Source: Myxococcus eversor (GTDB lineage: Bacteria > Myxococcota > Myxococcia > Myxococcales > Myxococcaceae). Taken from it: a stretch of 64,000 bases of DNA. Positions 34,727 to 44,689 of the stretch are shown piece after piece (the stretch's first letter is position 1; each line of letters begins with the position of its first letter). The position numbers were made by a program, and so were the translations under genes. The notes beneath the pieces are model-generated. The model worked only from the letters and a program-made list of their open reading frames with translations, made no database searches and had not been told where the DNA came from. The stretch is from the NCBI RefSeq assembly GCF_010894455.1, contig NZ_JAAIXY010000025.1, positions 113,782 through 177,781 of the forward strand, read 5' to 3'.

Positions 34727-35586
34727 TGGACACGGCACGGCTGGAGGGACTCGGGCTTCAAGTACGTGAGGATGTGGCCGGCATCGAAGCGGTGCTGGAC
34801 CTGGAGTCGTCGCCTCTCGTCAATCCCGTGACCAAGGCGTTCATCGCCGAGGTGACCTTCCAGGTGATGGGGGATCGGCTCATCCCCATCTCCCCGGCGG
34901 CGGTGGTGGGACTCGCGCCCATCCTCATCGGCGCCCTCAGCGACGTGGCGGATATCGAAGCGCTGCTGTCGGACGCCTTCAACGAGCACATCTTCCACGT
35001 CCAGCGCCGCTCGGCGGAGCTCCAAGTGCTTGGGCTGGCCCCGCGTGTGGACCAGGACACCCTGGAGCTGACCACCGAGGTGGTGGAAGGGGACCTCACC
35101 GTCCTGCTCGCCGCGGACCGGCTGGGCAACTTCCGGATTGCCCGCGCCCAGCGGGAAAAGGGCGGCGACGTGTCCGGCGGTGCGGGGCACACGCTGGAGC
35201 TGTCGGAGTTCCGGGAGCGCGCGGCGCTGACGGGCTACCTGGCGGCGCTCCTTGGAGAGCCGGCGAGCCGTCCCCAGCCGGCGGGCGCGGGGCTGGTGCG
35301 CTTTTCGGACATCGTGGAGAAGTTTGGCGCGGAGTCGTTGGTTCCGCCCCGGAGCAGCCTGGAGCTGCTGGCGCAGTTGCAGGTAGAGGGCAGGCCGTAC
35401 CGCTTCGCCGCCGCGAGGGTGGCGGGGCGCACCTTCCGGGGGCTCCTCGCGGGGGCCCAGGGCAAGGTGTGGGCGGGCCGGTTCGAGCTGGATGAATTCC
35501 CGGGCATTGCCCGGATGGTGGCGGCGCTGCTGAAAGTTCGTCCCGAAGCCGTGAGGCTGGTGGGACCGGACGCGCCTCAGGAGTGA
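34726..35586 (+). CDS. Hypothetical protein, translationally coupled
   Basis: A 286-residue soluble protein of unrecognised family. ATG 34726 overlaps the TGA of the dehydrogenase gene. Sequence includes LESSPLVNPVTKAFIAEVTF, ADIEALLSDAFNEHIFHVQR, VEGDLTVLLAADRLGNFRIA and a C-terminal domain (RPYRFAAARVAGRTFRGLLA). No signal peptide, membrane helix or catalytic motif is evident. It ends 9 bases before rnc, so it may be part of the rnc transcript. Confidence 0.75.
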   Translation: MDTARLEGLGLQVREDVAGIEAVLDLESSPLVNPVTKAFIAEVTFQVMGDRLIPISPAAVVGLAPILIGALSDVADIEALLSDAFNEHIFHVQRRSAELQVLGLAPRVDQDTLELTTEVVEGDLTVLLAADRLGNFRIARAQREKGGDVSGGAGHTLELSEFRERAALTGYLAALLGEPASRPQPAGAGLVRFSDIVEKFGAESLVPPRSSLELLAQLQVEGRPYRFAAARVAGRTFRGLLAGAQGKVWAGRFELDEFPGIARMVAALLKVRPEAVRLVGPDAPQE

Positions 35587-35595
35587 GAGACGTCC

Positions 35596-36402
35596 GTGGA
35601 GAAGCTGAGTCCGTCGGAGCGGGTGGAGTCCCTGGAGAAGCGTCTGGGGCTGGGGTTCTCGCGCAGGGAGGTCGCCCTCGAGGCCCTGACCCACAAGACC
35701 TACGTCAACGAGACGCGGGATAAAGACCTCAAGGACAACCAGCGGTTGGAGTTCCTGGGCGACTCGGTGGTGAACCTGGCCGTCGGGCACCGGCTGATGG
35801 AGCGCTTCCCGGGGATGCCCGAGGGCGACCTCACCAAGATGCGCGCCCGCATCGTCAACGAGGACGGCCTGGCCCGGGTGGCCCGCATCATCCCCCTGGG
35901 GGACCTGCTGCTCCTGGGCCGGGGGGAGCTCCTGTCCGGCGGCCGGGAGAAGAACTCCGTGCTGGCGGATGCGCTGGAGGCCGTCTTCGGCGCCGTCTTC
36001 CTCTGCGCGGGCCTGGAGTCCGCGGCGGCGCTGGTGGACCGGTACTTCGCGGAGCTCCTGGACGAGGTCTCCAGCGGCCAGGGGCGGCTGGACTACAAGA
36101 CGCTCCTCCAGGAGATGGCTCACGAGAAGCTCAAGCTGTCGCCGCGCTACCGAGTGGTGTCGGAGACGGGCCCGGAGCACTCCAAGGTGTTCGAGGTGGA
36201 GCTGTCGCTCGGAGAGGCGCCCTTCGCCAGGGCCTCCGGCCGCAGCAAGAAGGAAGCGGAGCAGTGCGCGGCGCAGGCCACCCTGGAGCGAATCAAACAG
36301 GACGCCGCCGCCGCGAGCGCCGCCCCGCCCACCCCCGAGGGAGGACCCGCCCCGGTGGAGCCTCCCACCCCGGAAGTGCCACCGGACGACACCTCGGCGT
36401 GA
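35596..36402 (+). CDS. rnc: Ribonuclease III
   Basis: A 268-residue double-strand-specific endonuclease that processes rRNA and mRNA. It has the signature NQRLEFLGDSVVNLAVG with the catalytic acidic residues, a second site in KNSVLADALEAVFGAVFL, and a C-terminal dsRNA-binding domain (DYKTLLQEMAHEKLKLSPRY, FARASGRSKKEAEQCAAQ). It is followed by an Ala/Pro-rich tail not usual for RNase III. Start is GTG 35596. The order rnc then era (with two cyclophilins inserted) echoes the rnc-era linkage of many bacteria. Confidence 0.96.
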   Translation: MEKLSPSERVESLEKRLGLGFSRREVALEALTHKTYVNETRDKDLKDNQRLEFLGDSVVNLAVGHRLMERFPGMPEGDLTKMRARIVNEDGLARVARIIPLGDLLLLGRGELLSGGREKNSVLADALEAVFGAVFLCAGLESAAALVDRYFAELLDEVSSGQGRLDYKTLLQEMAHEKLKLSPRYRVVSETGPEHSKVFEVELSLGEAPFARASGRSKKEAEQCAAQATLERIKQDAAAASAAPPTPEGGPAPVEPPTPEVPPDDTSA

Positions 36403-36446
36403 AACCCCTTGGTGGGGAAGGGGGTGGGGAATAAGGTGCCGCGCCC

Positions 36447-37166
<720 letters not shown>

Positions 37167-37200
37167 AGCGGCGGGACTCGAGGGGCAGTGGATTTGAAAC

Positions 37201-37223
37201 GGGCTCGCTGCTTCAGCGGGCCC
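37201..37223 (+). terminator. Hairpin between the two cyclophilin genes
   Basis: GGGCTCGCTG and CAGCGGGCCC form a 10-bp stem (one G-U) around CTT. No T-run follows, so it may only attenuate read-through. Confidence 0.45.
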
Positions 37224-37246
37224 CACCAGCAGGACGGGAGGGCAGC

Positions 37247-37798
37247 ATGGGAATGACGGACGAGGCCCGCGCGGGCAATGACCTTTACGCCACCTTCGAC
37301 ACCACGCAGGGGCAGATTGTCGTGAAGCTGTTCCCGAAGGACGCCCCGGATTCGGTGGCGAGCTTCGTGGGACTGGCGACGGGGGAGCTGGAGTTCACGG
37401 ACCCGAAGACGCAGCAGCCGACGAAGCGGGCGTTCTATGACGGCACCATCTTCCACCGCGTCATTCCGGGCTTCATGATTCAGGGCGGCTGTCCGCTCGG
37501 CTCCGGCCGCGGCAACCCCGGCTTCAACGTGAAGGACGAGTTCCAGTCCGGCCGGAAGTTCGACAAGAAGGGCCTGCTGGCGATGGCGAACATCGGCCGG
37601 CCGCACACCAACGGCAGCCAGTTCTTCCTCACCACGTCGCTGCCGACGTACCTCAACAACAAGCACACCATCTTCGGCGAGGTCGTGAAGGGCTACGACA
37701 TCGTGGAGACCATCAGCAACGTGGCCCGGGATGGTGATGACCGTCCCCGCACGCCCGTGACGGTCAACAAGCTGACCATCTCGACGACCCAGCCGTAG
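37247..37798 (+). CDS. Cytoplasmic cyclophilin-type peptidyl-prolyl isomerase
   Basis: A 183-residue PPIase lacking a signal peptide. Core motifs are IFHRVIPGFMIQGGCPLGSG, MANIGRPHTNGSQFFLTTSL and IFGEVVKGYDIVETISNVAR. It is closely similar to the upstream exported cyclophilin over the whole core, indicating a tandem duplication followed by separation of cell compartments. ATG 37247 follows GGGAGG. Confidence 0.94.
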   Translation: MGMTDEARAGNDLYATFDTTQGQIVVKLFPKDAPDSVASFVGLATGELEFTDPKTQQPTKRAFYDGTIFHRVIPGFMIQGGCPLGSGRGNPGFNVKDEFQSGRKFDKKGLLAMANIGRPHTNGSQFFLTTSLPTYLNNKHTIFGEVVKGYDIVETISNVARDGDDRPRTPVTVNKLTISTTQP

Positions 37799-37809
37799 GC
37801 CGCCCGCCT

Positions 37810-37845
37810 GACCACCGCCCCGGGCAGATGCCGGGGGTGGTGGTC
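37810..37845 (+). terminator. Terminator after the second cyclophilin
   Basis: GACCACC-gc-CCCGG and CCGGG-ggt-GGTGGTC form a two-part stem, followed by TGTTATA. Confidence 0.7.
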
Positions 37846-37921
37846 TGTTATAGGGCGCTGTTGGAAGTTCCCCCTCAGGGGCTCCCAGCCACATAGGGAC
37901 TCCCAGACCACCTTCGAAGCA

Positions 37922-38866
37922 ATGGCCTCTCCCAAGAACCACCGCAGCGGCTTCGCCGCGCTCATCGGACGCCCCAACGTGGGCAAGAGCACCCTGCTCA
38001 ACGCACTCACCGGTGAGAAGATCGCCATCGTCTCCGGCAAGCCGCAGACGACGCGCAACCGCATCCTCGGAGTCGTGACTCGCCCCGAGGGGCAGGTCGC
38101 CTTCCTCGACACCCCCGGCATCCACCAGGCCAAGGGGGAGCTCAACCGCTACATGGTGGAGAAGGCCCTCCAGGCGGCCGAAGAAGTGGACCTGGTCCTC
38201 TTCCTGATTGAACCGCCCGCGGGCGAGAAGCTCGAGGTCAGCCCCGGCAACCGCATCATCCTCGAGCGACTCCAGAAGCTGGGCAAGCCCACCTTCCTGG
38301 TCATCAACAAGATCGACTCCATCACCAAGGCGGCCATCCTTCCGCTCATCGAGCTGTACCGCCAGGAGTTCCCCTTCGCGGAGGTGATTCCCATCTCCGC
38401 GCGAGAGAAGGACGGGGTGGAGCGCCTGTTCAACACGGTGCTGAGCCACCTGCCGGAAGGCGAGAACCTCTTCGACGAGGACATGCTCACCGACCAGCAG
38501 GAGCGCACGCTGGTGAGCGAGTACATCCGCGAGCAGGTGCTGCGGCACTGCCGCCAGGAGATTCCGTACTCCACCGCGGTGATGGTGGACATCTTCGACG
38601 AGTCCGAGCGCGAGCCCCGGCCGGGCACTCCTCCGGGCCAGCTGGGCGGACTCATCCGCATCGCCGCCTCCATCTTCGTGGAGCGCGACAGCCAGAAGGC
38701 CATCATCATCGGAAAACAGGGGCAGATGCTGAAGACGATTGGCACGGACGCACGCAAGTCCGTGCAACGCCTGCTGGGCGCGCATGTGTACCTGGACCTG
38801 CGTGTCCGGGTGGAGCCGCGCTGGAGCGAGCGCCCCGAAGGCCTCAAGAAGCTGGGATACGACTGA
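37922..38866 (+). CDS. era: GTPase Era
   Basis: A 314-residue Ras-like GTPase with a KH domain, needed for 16S rRNA maturation and 30S assembly. G1 GRPNVGKSTL, G3 LDTPG, G4 VINKIDS and G5-like ISARE are present. The KH domain (VERDSQKAIIIGKQGQMLKT) and the end (RWSERPEGLKKLGYD) are typical. It ends one base before der starts. Confidence 0.97.
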   Translation: MASPKNHRSGFAALIGRPNVGKSTLLNALTGEKIAIVSGKPQTTRNRILGVVTRPEGQVAFLDTPGIHQAKGELNRYMVEKALQAAEEVDLVLFLIEPPAGEKLEVSPGNRIILERLQKLGKPTFLVINKIDSITKAAILPLIELYRQEFPFAEVIPISAREKDGVERLFNTVLSHLPEGENLFDEDMLTDQQERTLVSEYIREQVLRHCRQEIPYSTAVMVDIFDESEREPRPGTPPGQLGGLIRIAASIFVERDSQKAIIIGKQGQMLKTIGTDARKSVQRLLGAHVYLDLRVRVEPRWSERPEGLKKLGYD

Positions 38867-38867
38867 G

Positions 38868-40247
38868 ATGAAGCCCCTGGTAGCCATTGTCGGACGCCCC
38901 AACGTGGGCAAGAGCACGCTGTTCAACCGCCTCATCGGCCGGCGCCTCGCGTTGGTGGAGGACCAGCCGGGAGTGACGCGGGATCGCCACTACGCGGACG
39001 CGGAGTGGGGTGGACGCGCGTTCACCTTCATCGACACCGGCGGCTTCGTCCCCGGCGAGAAGGACTCGCTGCTCAAGCAGGTGCGCGAGCAGGCGCAGCT
39101 CGCCGTGGAGGAGTGCGACGTCATCATCTTCGTCACCGACGGCCGGGAGGGCGTGACGGGCGCCGACGAAGCGGTGGCGAAGTACCTGCGCAAGAGCGGC
39201 AAGCCGGTGATTGTCGCGGTGAACAAGCTGGACACCACCAGCGGGCAGATGCAGTCGCTGACCGCGGACTTCTACAAGATGGGCCTGGGCGAGGTGCATG
39301 CCATGTCCGCGGAGCACGGCCTGGGCGTGCCCGGCCTGTTCGACGAAGTCGTCGAGAAGCTGCCGCCCAAGCAGGAGGGCGAGGACGCCGAGTCCCCGCC
39401 GGACGACGGCATCATCCGCGTGGCCATCATCGGCCGGCCCAACGTGGGCAAGAGCACCCTGGTCAACGCCATCCTGAAGGAGAAGCGGGTGGTGGCCAGC
39501 GAGATTCCGGGGACGACGCGAGACCCCATCGACTCGCCGCTGACGTACAGGGACCGCAAGCTGCTGCTCACGGACACCGCGGGCATCCGGCGCAAGAAGA
39601 CGATTGCCCACCAGATCGAGAAGTACTCGGTCATCGCGGCGCTCAAGGTGATGGAGCGCAGCGACGTGGCGGTGCTGCTGATGGACGCCACGGAGCCCGC
39701 GGTGGACCAGGACGCGAAGCTGGCGGGCCTGGCCGAGGAGCGCGGCAGGGCGCTGATCATCGTGGTGAACAAGTGGGACCTGATCGACGCGGATCAGCGC
39801 CGCCAGGAGGCGTTCCGGGAGTCGCTCCGGCACTCGCTGAAGTTCGTGGGCTACGCGCCCATCATCTTCACGTCCGCGCTGACGGGCTCCAAGGTGGAGA
39901 AGGTGATGGACGCGGCGGTGGAGCTGGCCGAGCAGTTCCGGTTCCGGGCGCCCACGCCCCAGCTCAACCGCCTGCTGGAGTACATGGTGGACAACCATCC
40001 GGCGCCCATCGTCCGGAGCAAGCCGCTGCGCCTGTACTACATGACCCAGGTGACTTCGGCGCCTCCGACGTTCGCGCTGACGTGCAACCATCCGGAGGGC
40101 GTGCCGGACATGTACAAGCGGTACATCACCAATCAGCTCCGGAAGACCTTTGACTTGCGCGTGCCCATCCGGCTGGTGTTCCGGGACAGGCCCGGACAGG
40201 CGAAGCGGGCGGCTCGAAAGAAGCCGCACCTCCAGCACAAGCACTGA
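38868..40247 (+). CDS. der: GTPase Der (EngA)
   Basis: A 459-residue protein with two GTPase domains in tandem, both with GRPNVGKSTL (about residues 9 and 190), DTGG/DTAG G3 motifs and NKLD/NKWD G4 motifs, and a C-terminal KH-like domain. It acts in 50S ribosome assembly. ATG 38868 directly follows the era stop. The C-terminal basic tail (RAARKKPHLQHKH) is normal for the family. Confidence 0.98.
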   Translation: MKPLVAIVGRPNVGKSTLFNRLIGRRLALVEDQPGVTRDRHYADAEWGGRAFTFIDTGGFVPGEKDSLLKQVREQAQLAVEECDVIIFVTDGREGVTGADEAVAKYLRKSGKPVIVAVNKLDTTSGQMQSLTADFYKMGLGEVHAMSAEHGLGVPGLFDEVVEKLPPKQEGEDAESPPDDGIIRVAIIGRPNVGKSTLVNAILKEKRVVASEIPGTTRDPIDSPLTYRDRKLLLTDTAGIRRKKTIAHQIEKYSVIAALKVMERSDVAVLLMDATEPAVDQDAKLAGLAEERGRALIIVVNKWDLIDADQRRQEAFRESLRHSLKFVGYAPIIFTSALTGSKVEKVMDAAVELAEQFRFRAPTPQLNRLLEYMVDNHPAPIVRSKPLRLYYMTQVTSAPPTFALTCNHPEGVPDMYKRYITNQLRKTFDLRVPIRLVFRDRPGQAKRAARKKPHLQHKH

Positions 40248-40350
40248 AGCGTCCGTGCGTTGACACTCGCGGCGCGCGCTCCGTACAGTGCGCCGCTCTT
40301 CCGCCCTCCGACAGGGTAGAGCATCGAAGCGCAGAGAGAGGTTGACCGAC

Positions 40351-41151
40351 GTGGCTGGAACCAAGACCGAGAAGATTCGCCAGCAGGAACTTCGTCAGCC
40401 GGACACCTTCCAGAAGGTCGGCGCTGACGCGCGTGACTGGCTCATCCAGCGGCAGAAGTTCATCGGCATCGCCGTGGCCGTCCTCATCCTGGGCGGTATC
40501 GGCGTGGCCATCGCCAGCGAGGTATCCAAGCGCGGCGAGGAGGAGGCCTCCCAGGCCCTGGGGCAGGCGCTCGCCGTCCTGGACCGTCCCGTGGAGGGCG
40601 TGCAGCCCGCGCAGCCCGGCGACACCGAGACGCCCTTCAAGAGCTTGAAGGAGCGCGACGAGGCGCTGGTGACGGCGCTGACGGAGTTCCGCAAGGCGCA
40701 CGCTGGGACGCGCTCGGCGACGACGGCCGCGCTGTCGCTCGGCGAGGCGCAGTTCCGCCTGGGCCACTTCGCTGAAGCGCAGACCGCGTTTGGCGACTAC
40801 CTGAAGGGTGCCGCCCAGAACGACCCGCTCCGCGCGGGCGCGCTGGAGGGTCAGGGTTACGCCCTGGAGGCGGAGAAGAAGTTCGACGAGGCCACCAAGG
40901 CCTTCGAGCAGATGGGCGCGGCCGGCGGTGGCGAGTTCCTGGCGGGCATGGGCGACTACCACAAGGGCCGGATGCTCATCGCGCAGGACAAGAAGGACGA
41001 GGCCGCGGCCGTGCTGTCGAAGGTTTCGACGGACCACGCGAACACGACGGCGGCGCGGCTGTCGAGCGAGCGGCTGGCGGTGCTGGCCTCGCAGGGCGTG
41101 AAGATCCCGGCCCCGGCGCCCGCGCCGGCCGCCGTCACTGACGCGGGGTAG
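40351..41151 (+). CDS. YfgM-like inner-membrane TPR protein
   Basis: A 266-residue protein with one N-terminal membrane helix (FIGIAVAVLILGGIGVAIA) after a charged cytosolic stretch, then periplasmic tetratricopeptide-like repeats: LSLGEAQFRLGHFAEAQTAF, LEGQGYALEAEKKFDEATKA. In E. coli, yfgM and bamB lie just upstream of der; here the same set appears as der-yfgM-bamB. YfgM is an ancillary SecYEG/chaperone partner. GTG 40351 is preferred (GAGAGAGG site upstream). The Ala/Pro tail is a minor oddity. Confidence 0.85.
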   Translation: MAGTKTEKIRQQELRQPDTFQKVGADARDWLIQRQKFIGIAVAVLILGGIGVAIASEVSKRGEEEASQALGQALAVLDRPVEGVQPAQPGDTETPFKSLKERDEALVTALTEFRKAHAGTRSATTAALSLGEAQFRLGHFAEAQTAFGDYLKGAAQNDPLRAGALEGQGYALEAEKKFDEATKAFEQMGAAGGGEFLAGMGDYHKGRMLIAQDKKDEAAAVLSKVSTDHANTTAARLSSERLAVLASQGVKIPAPAPAPAAVTDAG

Positions 41152-41161
41152 CACGCACGCT

Positions 41162-42325
41162 ATGAGGAAGCAGCTCGTGAGCTGGAAGCATTGGTTGGGA
41201 AGTGCCGTGGCGGTCGGTCTCCTGGGCGGATGCAGCACCCTGCCGCGCTACGGCAATCCGGAGCTTCCCCGCACGGAGCAGGCGCCTCCGGTGGACTACT
41301 TCTCGGTGGACTGGTGGGCGCCGCTGGTGCAGCCCACCACCCTGGAGTATGCGCCGCGCGAGGTGGCCTCGCCGGCGTATGACGCCAAGAGCAAGACGGT
41401 CATCGCCCTGACGCGGGACGGTTATGTCCGCGGCGTGGGTCCGGATGGCCAGGTCAAGTGGTCCAAGCGCACGAGCACCCGCTTCGCGGCGGGCGCCCAG
41501 GTGAGCGACGGCGTGGCCTTCATCCCCGGGGGTGATGGCACGCTGTACGCGCTGGACGCCGCCACGGGCGAGCAGAAGTGGCAGTACGCGGCCGGCGAGT
41601 CGCTGGCCACGGTGCCGGTGATTGCCGAGGGCCTGGTGCTGGTGGCCTCGGAGAGCGACACGCTGTTCGCGGTGAAGGTGGAGGACGGGGTCTGGGCCTG
41701 GCAGTACCGCAGGGACCCGCCGTCGGGCTTCACGGTGCGGGGCGCGTCCACGCCGCTGGTTCGCGACGGCAACGTCTACGTGGGCTTCTCCGACGGCTAC
41801 ATCGTCTCGCTGAACATGAAGGACGGCGGCGCCAACTGGGAGAAGTCCCTGTCTGGCAGCGGCTCCGAGTTCCTGGACGTGGACACCACGCCCGCGCTGG
41901 ATGACCACGGGCAGCTCTACGTCGCGTCGTACAAGAACGGCCTGTTCGCGCTGGAGGCGGAGTCCGGCGATCTGGTCTGGACGAGCGCGGTGGGTGGCAT
42001 GACGGCGCTCCTGGCGAAGGGGCAGATGCTCTTCACCGTGGGCGACGGCCGGGTGGACGCCTATCTGGCGGAGGACGGACGGCTCCTCTGGTCGCACCCC
42101 CTGGGCGAAAGGGCTGGCCATACGCCGGTGTTCGCCAAGGGAATGCTGATTGTCCCCATCCAGCGCTCGCTGCTGTTCCTGGACCCGAAGACGGGGCAGG
42201 CGCGCGTGTCGTGGAACCCCGGGGACGGCATCTCCGCGACGCCGTTCGTGGCGGGCTCGAAGCTGTTCGTGCTCTCCAACAACGGCTGGCTCTACTCGCT
42301 GCAGTTCAACGGGCTGAAGGGGTGA
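41162..42325 (+). CDS. bamB: BamB-like PQQ-propeller outer-membrane lipoprotein
   Basis: A 387-residue lipoprotein with lipobox LLGGC (Cys24). The mature part is an eight-bladed propeller of PQQ repeats: LYALDAATGEQKWQYAAGES, LFAVKVEDGVWAWQYR, LFALEAESGDLVWTSAVGG, LFLDPKTGQARVSW. BamB supports beta-barrel insertion by the BAM complex. The neighbours der and the YfgM-like gene match the conserved context. Its stop overlaps the NUDIX start (GTGA). Confidence 0.88.
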   Translation: MRKQLVSWKHWLGSAVAVGLLGGCSTLPRYGNPELPRTEQAPPVDYFSVDWWAPLVQPTTLEYAPREVASPAYDAKSKTVIALTRDGYVRGVGPDGQVKWSKRTSTRFAAGAQVSDGVAFIPGGDGTLYALDAATGEQKWQYAAGESLATVPVIAEGLVLVASESDTLFAVKVEDGVWAWQYRRDPPSGFTVRGASTPLVRDGNVYVGFSDGYIVSLNMKDGGANWEKSLSGSGSEFLDVDTTPALDDHGQLYVASYKNGLFALEAESGDLVWTSAVGGMTALLAKGQMLFTVGDGRVDAYLAEDGRLLWSHPLGERAGHTPVFAKGMLIVPIQRSLLFLDPKTGQARVSWNPGDGISATPFVAGSKLFVLSNNGWLYSLQFNGLKG

Positions 42326-42750
42326 CGACGGTGGCGACCCGGACGGTCCGCGTGGTGGCGGCGCTGATTCCAGGTCGCCTCGACGCCCAGCGCTTCCTGG
42401 TGCAGCAGCGGCTTCCCGGTGGAAGCCGCGCGCTCCTGTGGGAGTTTCCTGGTGGCAAGGTGGAAGCCGGGGAGACGGATGAGGCGGCGCTGGCTCGCGA
42501 GTGCCGCGAGGAGCTGGACGTGGAGCTCTCCGTGGGCCGCCGGATGTGGGAAGGCCGCCACGAGTACCCGGACCTGACGGTGGAGCTGGTGCTCTACGGG
42601 GCTCGAATCGTGTCGGGTGAGCCGAAGCCGTTGGGCGCGCATGCGCTCGAGTTCCGGACGCCCTCGGAGATGAAGTCACTGCCGTTCTGCGAGGCGGACA
42701 TTCCGCTCCTGGACGAGTTGGTGGCGGGAAGGTTGGGCGCGCTCGATTGA
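42322..42750 (+). CDS. NUDIX hydrolase (MutT-like)
   Basis: A 142-residue NUDIX enzyme. The full NUDIX box runs GGKVEAGETDEAALARECRE-EL with all metal-binding Glu in place. WEFPGG and the C-terminal EFRTPSEMKSLPF resemble MutT/8-oxo-dGTP diphosphatases that cleanse the nucleotide pool. The GTG start overlaps the stop of the BamB-like gene, and its stop overlaps the next start. Confidence 0.9.
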   Translation: MTTVATRTVRVVAALIPGRLDAQRFLVQQRLPGGSRALLWEFPGGKVEAGETDEAALARECREELDVELSVGRRMWEGRHEYPDLTVELVLYGARIVSGEPKPLGAHALEFRTPSEMKSLPFCEADIPLLDELVAGRLGALD

Positions 42751-43631
42751 TGCTTCAGCGGACGTTCCAGCACATCCCCGGCGTGGGCCCCTGGCGCGAG
42801 AAGGACCTCTGGGCACGAGGCTTCAAGACGTGGGACGACTACCCCGCGGCCGGCGAAGGGATTGCCATCACCCGGAAGACGGACGACATCGCCCGGGAGC
42901 GGCTCGCGCAGGGCCGTGAGGCGCTGGAGCGCAGGGACTTGCGTCGGCTGGCGGAGCTGATTCCGCCCCGTGAGCACTGGCGGCTGTATCCCGAGTTCCA
43001 CCAGGACGCCGTCTACTTCGACATCGAGACGGACGGCCGCGAGGCGCAGGCGCCCACGGTGGTGAGCCTGTTCGATGCGACGGGCCTGCACGTGTTCATC
43101 CAGGGCCGGAACATGGATGAGCTGCCGGAGGCCATGGCGGCGCGGCGGTTGTGGGTGACGTTCAACGGGTCCACGTTCGACGTTCCGGTGCTGCGCAACT
43201 ACTTTGGCGCCGGGCGGTTTCCGGTGCCGGACGCGCACATCGATTTGCGCTTCGTCACGCGGCGGCTGGGGTTGGGCGGCGGGCTGAAGGAGATTGAAGG
43301 AAAGATTGGCGCCGAGCGCCCGCAGCACATGAAGGGCGTCAACGGCTACGACGCGGTGCTGCTGTGGCGGGCGTATACGCGGCGTGGGGACGTGGAGGCG
43401 CTGCGCTTCCTGGTGGAATACAACCTCTACGACTCCTTCCAGCTCCGGACGTTGATGGACGTGGCCTACAACCGTGGCGCCGACGATTTGAACCAGGACG
43501 TGCCCCGGCTGCCCGTGTTCGAGCGCGGCGAAGTGCTCTACGACGTGAGCCGCATCCTCATGGACCTGAGTCCCACGGAGAGAGACTTGGAGACACTCGC
43601 GCGCGTCCGGGCCGAGGAACAGGGGCCCTGA
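42750..43631 (+). CDS. YprB-like RNase H-fold exonuclease
   Basis: A 293-residue protein with an N-terminal helical region containing a HhH-like FQHIPGVGPWREKDLWARG and a ribonuclease H-like exonuclease domain. The DEDD pattern shows in VYFDIETDG, TFNGSTFDVPVLRNYF, HIDLRFVTRRLGL and EYNLYDSFQLR. This matches YprB_RNaseH-like proteins. The ATG overlaps the NUDIX stop (TGATG), so all three genes from bamB onward are coupled. Nucleic-acid substrate unknown. Confidence 0.85.
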   Translation: MLQRTFQHIPGVGPWREKDLWARGFKTWDDYPAAGEGIAITRKTDDIARERLAQGREALERRDLRRLAELIPPREHWRLYPEFHQDAVYFDIETDGREAQAPTVVSLFDATGLHVFIQGRNMDELPEAMAARRLWVTFNGSTFDVPVLRNYFGAGRFPVPDAHIDLRFVTRRLGLGGGLKEIEGKIGAERPQHMKGVNGYDAVLLWRAYTRRGDVEALRFLVEYNLYDSFQLRTLMDVAYNRGADDLNQDVPRLPVFERGEVLYDVSRILMDLSPTERDLETLARVRAEEQGP

Positions 43632-43796
43632 GTCGCTGAGCAGGGCGGGCGGGCAGGGTGGCGTGCCGATTCGGCCCCCTTTGCCCCTGGGAGTCTCTTC
43701 CGGTGAACAACCGGGCTCCGGGGATGCATCGTGCCCGTGGAATGCGTCCGGGAGTCGTTTGTAGGGTGAGACGACCCCGAGACGGAGGACGCACGC

Positions 43797-44615
43797 ATGA
43801 GCGACCCGATGGACCCGACGCAGAGCCCCGAGGAGCCCAAGCGCGGCTCGGCCGGAAAGAAGGCCGCCCTGGCTGGCGGTGCGCTGGTGGCGATTGGCGT
43901 GGGTGCGGCCGTGGCGCTGGGGGTCTTCGAGAAGGAGCCTGAGCCCGTGTACGCGGAGATTCCGAAGATCGAGGATGCAGGCGTGGCCGCGCCGCCTGCG
44001 CCGACTGCTTCGCTGCCGGAGAGCGATGGTCGAGTCCGGGAGATGGCGAGCCGGATGTCCGAGGAAGCGGAGCTGCAGCGCTGGCTTCAGGAGAAGGACC
44101 TGGTGCGCCGGGTGACGGCGGCGGTGAACAACATCGCGGAGGGCGCGAGCCCGCGGATGGTGCTGGGCTTCATGGGCCCAGCCGACAAGTTCCAGGTCGT
44201 CGAGGGCAAGAACAAGTCGGTGACCATCGACCCGCGAAGCCATGCTCGCTACGACCTGGTCGCGCGAGTGGTTGGAACGTTCGACGCGCAGGTCGCCAGG
44301 AGCATGTACCGCGACTTGAAGCCGCTCATCGACCAGGCGCATGGCGAGATTGCTCCGCCGGGACAGACCTTCGATTCGACGTTGAGTCGCGCCATTCAGC
44401 ATCTGCTCGCGGTGCCGGTGCCGGAAGGCGGCGCGCTGGAGGTCCAGCCGCAAGGGGCGCTCTATGTCTATGCGTCACCGGAGCTGGAGGGACTGAGCCG
44501 GGCGCAGAAGCACTTGCTGCGGATGGGGCCGCAGAACATTCGAATCATCCAGGCGAAGCTCCGGGAGCTCCAGAGCGCGCTGGGGCTTCCTTCGGTGGCC
44601 GCCGAGGGCCCGTAG
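43797..44615 (+). CDS. DUF3014-like membrane-anchored protein
   Basis: A 272-residue protein with one membrane helix (AALAGGALVAIGVGAAVALGVF) after a short charged N-terminus, a Pro/Ala linker, then a periplasmic domain: ELQRWLQEKDLVRRVTAAVN, NIAEGASPRMVLGFMGPADK, RYDLVARVVGTFDAQVARSM, LSRAQKHLLRMGPQNIRIIQ. This layout is that of DUF3014 proteins common in proteobacteria and of unknown function. It ends at a terminator hairpin. Confidence 0.8.
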   Translation: MSDPMDPTQSPEEPKRGSAGKKAALAGGALVAIGVGAAVALGVFEKEPEPVYAEIPKIEDAGVAAPPAPTASLPESDGRVREMASRMSEEAELQRWLQEKDLVRRVTAAVNNIAEGASPRMVLGFMGPADKFQVVEGKNKSVTIDPRSHARYDLVARVVGTFDAQVARSMYRDLKPLIDQAHGEIAPPGQTFDSTLSRAIQHLLAVPVPEGGALEVQPQGALYVYASPELEGLSRAQKHLLRMGPQNIRIIQAKLRELQSALGLPSVAAEGP

Positions 44616-44636
44616 TCACAGGCCCCAATGTCCATG

Positions 44637-44659
44637 GGAGGCCCTGCGACGGGGCCTCC
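44637..44659. terminator. Hairpin between convergent genes
   Basis: GGAGGCCC (44637-44644) pairs with GGGCCTCC (44652-44659), loop TGCGACG, followed by TGTAAG, between the DUF3014-like gene and the minus-strand lipoprotein gene. Confidence 0.65.
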
Positions 44660-44689
44660 TGTAAGCATTCGGGGCCGCTGGGCCTGGGC